A stretch of 64,000 bases of DNA from Ktedonospora formicarum (lineage in GTDB: Bacteria > Chloroflexota > Ktedonobacteria > Ktedonobacterales > Ktedonobacteraceae), in NCBI RefSeq assembly GCF_016587355.1, contig NZ_BNJF01000003.1, forward strand, positions 1,025,026-1,089,025. The letters run 5' to 3'. Below are positions 59,396-64,000 of this stretch, one piece after another. Every line of letters begins with the position of its first letter. Position 1 is the first letter of the stretch. The position numbers and the translations under genes are program-made. The notes under the pieces were generated by a model that saw only the letters and a program-made list of their open reading frames with translations, had not been told where the DNA came from and made no database searches.

Positions 59396-59454
59396 AAAGC
59401 GAGAGGCTGGAGGTCCGGTGTCAGCAACACCTTCCCGATCCAGCACTCTCGCTT
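59396..59454 (-). terminator. Terminator hairpin of the 59464 gene
   Basis: AAAGCGAGAGGCTGGA (59396-59411) pairs with TCCAGCACTCTCGCTT (59439-59454), one bulge. A second small stem (GGTGT with AACACC) lies in the loop. Same style as the other orphan small genes. Confidence 0.65.
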
Positions 59455-59463
59455 CAGCTTCCC

Positions 59464-59892
59464 CTACACGAACAGGTGGAACACGTAGCCGATGACCAGG
59501 GCGTAGAGCGGAGGAGCAACGATGATGGAGACGACGAGGAAGACCATCTCCTTCACGCCGTATTTCGGTCGCTCCGATCGCTTCAGTACATGTCCAGCGG
59601 CACAGGACATCTGGCTGATGACCATGCCCACGCTCAGGATGAGCCCACTGAAGATTCCAACATTAGGCTCTGAGCCGTGAAGCATCGGCACGATGAACCA
59701 TCCCCAGAGCGTGCTCATCACAAACCCCTCCAACAGAATGCTGAGGGTTGCGACCACGACCCCGGCCACGATCATGAGCATGAGAAGGCTCACGATTATG
59801 TCCCGGACCCAGCACACGCCGTCCATGAAGAGCTCTCCACAGTTCTGCAGGGAGCGCTTCCAGCCACGTGCCTTATTATACGCACCGTACAT
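59464..59892 (-). CDS. Membrane protein with three TM segments, unknown
   Basis: Protein of 142 residues. Three hydrophobic stretches: about 32-55 (DIIVSLLMLMIVAGVVVATLSIL), 77-100 (SGLILSVGMVISQMSC) and 116-140 (MVFLVVSIIVAPPLYALVIGYVF). The ATG at 59892 follows GAAGGGA, the same site used by the zinc-ribbon gene at 12725. It is stand-alone, GC-rich in codon choice and has a leader of unknown length from the minus strand (up to about 60060). No family recognised. Confidence 0.65.
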   Translation of the reverse strand: MYGAYNKARGWKRSLQNCGELFMDGVCWVRDIIVSLLMLMIVAGVVVATLSILLEGFVMSTLWGWFIVPMLHGSEPNVGIFSGLILSVGMVISQMSCAAGHVLKRSERPKYGVKEMVFLVVSIIVAPPLYALVIGYVFHLFV

Positions 59893-60127
59893 CTCGATCC
59901 CTTCAGATCGATTCGGGTATTACGCGCTTATTGTGTGACAGGTTTCCCGCATGAGATGCAGCGAGAGGCGTTAGTAGGACCTCGCGCAACCACACCAACA
60001 GAAGCCCACTCACAGCTTCAGCGTAATCTACTTTACATACCTATGATACTTTATTTCACGCATAATGTGAAGATAAGCAATTATAAGTAGTAGAGTATCC
60101 GTGCAGCGGCGCCCCCGCTGGAGCTAC

Positions 60128-60195
60128 TATAGCAGTGTTCAGCAGTCCTGAGCTTCTTCATATGTAGGCGCGATGCTTTAGTCAACGCTCGCTAC
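60128..60195. repeat. Intergenic repeat, TTCAG...CATATGTAGGCGC type
   Basis: Contains AGCAGTGTTCAGCAGTCCTG followed by AGC and TTCTTCATATGTAGGCGCGATGCTTTAG, matching 34513-34555 and 40690-40730 in the first part and 49165-49185 in the second. The right arm is degraded. The gap 59893-60203 otherwise holds the leader of the 59464 gene. Confidence 0.55.
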
Positions 60196-60203
60196 ATTGC
60201 GCA

Positions 60204-61172
60204 TTAGCGCCACGCGCTGGCTTCGTCAAGCGTCTTGATCGCGGAGGCGTCCAACTTGAGTTCAAGAGCCTTCATCAGGTCTCGCAACTGCTCAACCGAG
60301 GTGGCACTGGCGATAGGCGAGGTAATGCTAGGGCGCGCGATCAACCACGCCAGCGAAACCTGGGCCGGGGTGGCGTTATACTCGGCGGAGACCTTATCCA
60401 GGGCCGCTAAGATACGATATCCCCTCTCATTAAAGTAAGCTTGCTTAACGCCCTGAGCACGCGCGCTTGTGGGTAGATCCTGGTCGGGTCGATACTTACC
60501 AGTCAGGAAGCCCATTGCCAGGCTAAAGTAACTGATAACACCCAGGTGCTCTCGCTCGCAGAGCGTTTCTAGATCATGCTCATATCCCTCTCTATCATAG
60601 AGGTTATATTCTGGTTGCAGGCTCTCGTAGCGTGGGTAGCCATGTTGCTTACTTACCTCAAGCGCGAGTTGTAGTCGCTCGGACTTATAGTTCGAAGCCC
60701 CAATCGCGCGGATTTTGCCCTGGCGCAACAACTCATCGTAGGTCCCTAGCGTCTCGGCAAGATCGATCTCGGCATCATCGTCATGCGACTGGTAAAGATC
60801 GATGTAATCTGTTTGCAAGCGCTTGAGCGATTCCTCTACTGCTCGCATAATGTGCTTACGCGAAAGACCTGATCCCCCAGGGCCCATATCCTTGCCAACC
60901 TTCGTCGCGAGCACAATCTGGTCGCGCTTCCCAGTGCGCTTTAACCATTTTCCCAGCACCGTTTCGGACTCGCCACCCTTATGGCCCGGCACCCAACGCG
61001 AATAGACATCCGCCGTATCGATGAAGTTACCGCCTCCCTCCACAAAGGCGTCCAGCACCTTGAAGGACGCCTGCTCGTCAGCGGTCCAACCAAAGACATT
61101 GCCACCCAGGCAGAGCGGCACCACTTTTAGGGATGAGTCGCCCAGGTTGCGCATAAGTAACGTCTTCTCCAT
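60204..61172 (-). CDS. Aldo/keto reductase
   Basis: NADPH-dependent (beta/alpha)8 reductase of 322 residues. Catalytic tetrad region: FIDTADVYSR (Asp, Tyr), VLATKVG (Lys) and the His in YIDLYQSHDDD. Cofactor block IGASNYKSERLQLALEVS. It resembles the YajO/Tas-like branch acting on aldehydes or ketones. ATG at 61172 lies behind an A/G-rich stretch (AAAGAGAGC). No clustered partner. The substrate cannot be named. Confidence 0.9.
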   Translation of the reverse strand: MEKTLLMRNLGDSSLKVVPLCLGGNVFGWTADEQASFKVLDAFVEGGGNFIDTADVYSRWVPGHKGGESETVLGKWLKRTGKRDQIVLATKVGKDMGPGGSGLSRKHIMRAVEESLKRLQTDYIDLYQSHDDDAEIDLAETLGTYDELLRQGKIRAIGASNYKSERLQLALEVSKQHGYPRYESLQPEYNLYDREGYEHDLETLCEREHLGVISYFSLAMGFLTGKYRPDQDLPTSARAQGVKQAYFNERGYRILAALDKVSAEYNATPAQVSLAWLIARPSITSPIASATSVEQLRDLMKALELKLDASAIKTLDEASAWR

Positions 61173-61391
61173 ATGGCAAATAGCTCTCTTTCTCTATAGA
61201 ATCGCAGCTCTATATAATTGTAAAGCTTTTTAATTTTCTCTTTCACATATTAGTGCAGACTTATTCGCCTTACCGGTTCATATGTTTTCAAATGGGACAT
61301 TTGCACCATCAGCTTGATATGTAAATTGATTTATAGTAAGTATATGAATGCCAGACACACATCTGTGGCACATATACGAGAGGGCTACTCT

Positions 61392-62816
61392 ATGTATCAA
61401 CACCCTATGTTTAAAAAGAAAGTAACAGGGATATTAAATTGCATTTATAGCCTTATTACTCTGCTATTTATGTATCTACTCGCTGGCTGTGGTTCGTCAG
61501 ACGTTACAGCTTCCCCACCAACTACAACGTCACCACAGAAACAAGAAGGGAGATGCTCTACGAACAGCAACAATCAATCAACCCATACCCAATATGCAAT
61601 CTCATGGGACGCCATCGCGAAGGATGCCGACAGCAACCAGGGCACCTCAACCTTGTATGTCACCGCCTTCGACACAACAAACGGGAAACAGCTCTGGCAG
61701 AAAGCCCCCACCAAGATCACCACTATGTATCAATCGAGTACCAATAAAATCGTTGACGGCGTGCTCTATATCCTCGCGTCTGCATACCAGAAGCCAACCC
61801 TGCTCTTAGCCGTTGATACGAAGGACGGGCATATGCTCTGGCAACGCGAGTACGAGCAGCTAGACGTCAACAATTTAGAAATCTGCGCCGGGCAAATCTA
61901 TCTTACGATGAGCCCTGCGGAGCGCCGTATCAACCCCACATACAGCATATATGCCTTGAACGCTACCGATGGCAGGGATCTCTGGACCTATACCAGTGAG
62001 AAAATGCGCATGTATTCATCCCTGGTTGCCACAAAAGAAACTCTCTATGCGATGGAAGAACAGAGGGGAAATCAGTTACAGGTCATCGCGCTACGCCCCT
62101 CTGACGGCCAAGTAACCTGGCGTAAGGATTATCAAAATGATGGTGATGTGTGGAAGTTCAAGCTTCTCGCGACCGAGCAGTCAGCCTTCGCCATTAAGCA
62201 GATAGATCAAAATCCCTCTGGAATCGATATCAGTCATATAACGAGCGTACAGGCGCTTCAGCCATCAAGTGGCAAAGTACTCTGGGAGACACGAATGCCT
62301 GTTGACATCAGTGGCATGAGTGTGGTCTTGCTCGGCGATCAGTTGTACCTCAATGGCCTGAACTATAATCCCAAAGCGCCAAAGGGGCAAGAAGCTATAT
62401 TGATGCGCCTGGATACAAACACGGGTAAGCTGCTCTGGCAACGCTTCCACGACTATAATCAGTTTACACTGATTTCTAGCCAGGAGATGATCTATGCCTA
62501 CAAGGGATACGGCAACGTCCCGACAGCTCAGAAACAGCTTTGCGCGCTCGATCCGGCGAGTGGGAAAGAGCGCTGGTGCCAGAATACTCTGCAACCCAGC
62601 CTCTTTAGTCTGAGCCCCTCTCAGGACGCGCTGATTGTCGTCGAGACCATCCAGCCCAGTCCACTGGAATTGCACCAAAACCTGGTCGCCCTGAACAAGC
62701 GGGATGGCAGCGTCCTTTGGAAGCAGCCCTGGAAGACCAGTTCACCCTCGCTAACAACCGTGACACTGGTTACCATCACCGAGGGGCAGAACATCCAGAG
62801 AATCCCCGTTTTTTAA
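61392..62816 (+). CDS. PQQ-type beta-propeller lipoprotein
   Basis: Secreted lipoprotein of about 474 residues. Signal: KKKVTGILNCIYSLITLLFMYLLAGC with lipobox LAGC. The mature part is a propeller of PQQ-like repeats with units such as TTNGKQLWQKAP, TKDGHMLWQREY, ATDGRDLWTYTS and PSDGQVTWRKDY, each ending in a W. No PQQ-dehydrogenase residues are seen, so it is likely a binding scaffold, not an enzyme. The ATG at 61392 is chosen; another in-frame ATG lies at 61407. It converges with the WD40 lipoprotein gene. Confidence 0.85.
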   Translation: MYQHPMFKKKVTGILNCIYSLITLLFMYLLAGCGSSDVTASPPTTTSPQKQEGRCSTNSNNQSTHTQYAISWDAIAKDADSNQGTSTLYVTAFDTTNGKQLWQKAPTKITTMYQSSTNKIVDGVLYILASAYQKPTLLLAVDTKDGHMLWQREYEQLDVNNLEICAGQIYLTMSPAERRINPTYSIYALNATDGRDLWTYTSEKMRMYSSLVATKETLYAMEEQRGNQLQVIALRPSDGQVTWRKDYQNDGDVWKFKLLATEQSAFAIKQIDQNPSGIDISHITSVQALQPSSGKVLWETRMPVDISGMSVVLLGDQLYLNGLNYNPKAPKGQEAILMRLDTNTGKLLWQRFHDYNQFTLISSQEMIYAYKGYGNVPTAQKQLCALDPASGKERWCQNTLQPSLFSLSPSQDALIVVETIQPSPLELHQNLVALNKRDGSVLWKQPWKTSSPSLTTVTLVTITEGQNIQRIPVF

Positions 62817-62841
62817 TCCCGCCTACTACTAAGAAGTATGC

Positions 62842-62881
62842 AAAGGGCGAGCGGGGAATAATAATCCCCCGCTCGCCCTTT
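62842..62881. terminator. 15-bp perfect bidirectional terminator
   Basis: AAAGGGCGAGCGGGG (62842-62856) pairs perfectly with 62867-62881, 10-nt loop, and A and T runs at the two ends. Between convergent propeller-lipoprotein genes. Confidence 0.88.
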
Positions 62882-62899
62882 ATCATGCTCGACTATAAC

Positions 62900-64000
62900 T
62901 TACACAGCCTGCCAGACATACTCGGTCCCACCTTCGCCCGTTGAGACAACCCGCTTGCTATCAGGCGACCAGGAGACACTGAACACGCTCCCAGTATGCT
63001 TCTTAAAGGTGAAGAGCTTCTTCCCCGTAGCGGCATTGAAGACCTGCGCGGTCTTGTCCGTGGAACCGGAGACCATGTACTTGCCATCGGACGACCAGGA
63101 GACACTGAGCACCATATCGCTATGACCTGTATAGACTTGCTGAGTCTCGTCTGTTGTGACGGTCCAGACGCGCACGGTCTTGTCGTTACTGACGGAGGCG
63201 ATACGCGTGCTATCAGGCGACCACGCGATAGCGTTGATAAGGTCGGTATGCTCCTGGTAGCTCTTCGCCTCACCAGAGGCGATATCAACTACCGTCACTT
63301 TGGGCGTGCCCGGCGTGGTCACGACCCATGCCAGCCAGTTTCCATCGGGCGAGAAGGCCACGGCCCCAACCAGATCGCCCGCGTCTAAGTGATAGGTCTT
63401 GTTGTCCCTGCCGTTGTTCTTCAAGTCCAGCACTTCGACGATACCGTTCTCAACGCCATAGGCGATACGCGTGGAATCAGGCGACCAGGAGACCCCGGTG
63501 ATGCCATGATTATGCTTCTGTGAGATGAACTGCCGCTCGCCATCCGTGGCGCTAAGCACATAGACCAGGCCCTCTCCGGCATCACCACCCATGACCATAG
63601 TTCCCACGGCAACATACTTTCCATCTGGCGACCAGGCGACGCTATGCGTACCTGTTAGCGACTGCTGCCAGATGAGCTTCCCACTTGTCGCGTTCCATAC
63701 CTGGACAGTGGAGTCAAAACCCACGGAGGCGACGCGCTTCCCATCGGGCGACCAACTTGTAGCCAGGGCAACACCATGACTACTGTTATAAGTGCTGAGC
63801 ACTTTGCCGGGTGCACTCGTTGACTTTATGGCAGGGCTCATAGTCGTCAACGCCGAGTTCGGCGACGTTTCAGCATTAGCTGTTCCATTTCCATATTCAG
63901 CCGATCCACAGGCAGCTAGCAGTAGAGAGAGAGAGCTGACCGCCAACACATAACATACAAGGTAGAATTTCCGAATAGAATTCTTTGAACGTTTTAGCAT
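62900..64000 (-). CDS. WD40-repeat lipoprotein
   Basis: Lipoprotein of 366 residues. Signal LVCYVLAVSSLSLLLAACGS with lipobox LAAC; mature part begins in a Ser/Thr/Asn linker. About seven WD40-like units follow, such as VATSWSPDGKRVASVGFDSTVQVWN, VSWSPDSTRIAYGVENGIVEVLD and IAWSPDSTRIASVSNDKTVRVWT. The predicted start codon is the last three bases of the window, so its ribosome-binding site lies outside and a longer start cannot be excluded. Likely a cell-surface scaffold; no enzyme motif seen. Confidence 0.88.
   Translation of the reverse strand: MLKRSKNSIRKFYLVCYVLAVSSLSLLLAACGSAEYGNGTANAETSPNSALTTMSPAIKSTSAPGKVLSTYNSSHGVALATSWSPDGKRVASVGFDSTVQVWNATSGKLIWQQSLTGTHSVAWSPDGKYVAVGTMVMGGDAGEGLVYVLSATDGERQFISQKHNHGITGVSWSPDSTRIAYGVENGIVEVLDLKNNGRDNKTYHLDAGDLVGAVAFSPDGNWLAWVVTTPGTPKVTVVDIASGEAKSYQEHTDLINAIAWSPDSTRIASVSNDKTVRVWTVTTDETQQVYTGHSDMVLSVSWSSDGKYMVSGSTDKTAQVFNAATGKKLFTFKKHTGSVFSVSWSPDSKRVVSTGEGGTEYVWQAV

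Overview
The window looks like a chromosomal segment of a Ktedonobacteria-type Chloroflexota bacterium. This is inferred from style, not from a marker gene: a Ser/Thr-kinase–WD40 fusion, an ECF sigma factor paired with a membrane WD40 protein, WD40 and PQQ-type propeller lipoproteins, a DUF4097 protein, an IS66-type element, mid-GC DNA and many short intergenic palindromes. No rRNA, tRNA or CRISPR array was seen.

Layout. 1-7.5 kb: C-terminal part of a phosphoketolase (frameshifted), an APH-like phosphotransferase, a RecA-like ATPase, an Lrp regulator next to threonine aldolase, a site-2 protease with CBS domains and an SRPBCC protein. 7.6-13 kb: small membrane proteins, including two tandem paralogues whose 5' leaders are duplicated too, a DoxX protein and a 58-residue zinc-ribbon protein. 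13-16 kb: an epimerase and rhaM-rhaI (L-rhamnose mutarotase and isomerase) behind a LacI-type operator. 16-17 kb: divergent tetR and quinone oxidoreductase remnants fused by a deletion. 17-25 kb: kinase–WD40, DUF4097 protein, lactonase-like MBL enzyme, FAD monooxygenase, TetR with a 66-bp perfect palindrome, and a methyltransferase of the isoprenylcysteine type. 25.3-27.6 kb: an IS66-family element cleanly interrupts a SAM methyltransferase gene, with an 8-bp target duplication. 27.6-36 kb: GNAT, two VOC proteins, sigma factor plus WD40 membrane protein, acetamidase/formamidase and two APC permeases (one frameshifted, with an acidic repeat tail). 37-42 kb: a YkoEDC-like ECF transporter, interrupted by an unrelated small gene. 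42-49 kb: MerR and SDR, a TrmB–SahH–epimerase cluster, peptide deformylase, an HTH protein. 49-57 kb: nitroreductase and a tightly coupled minus-strand operon rhaEW-rhaB-lutA-lutB-lutC. 57-64 kb: redoxin, histidine kinase, aldo/keto reductase and two propeller lipoproteins.

The main metabolic story is L-rhamnose use. RhaM and RhaI make L-rhamnulose, RhaB phosphorylates it, RhaEW cleaves the phosphate to DHAP and L-lactaldehyde and oxidises the latter to L-lactate, and LutABC oxidises lactate to pyruvate. The steps lie in two loci about 35 kb apart.

The most unusual material is (a) the tandem repeat-built membrane proteins with a conserved structured leader, (b) a scattered set of stand-alone small genes with GC-rich codon choice, long leaders and strong hairpin terminators, and (c) several families of intergenic palindromic repeats. 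Single-base frameshifts at G/C runs (xfp, an APC permease) may be sequencing errors and should be checked before any biology is read into them.
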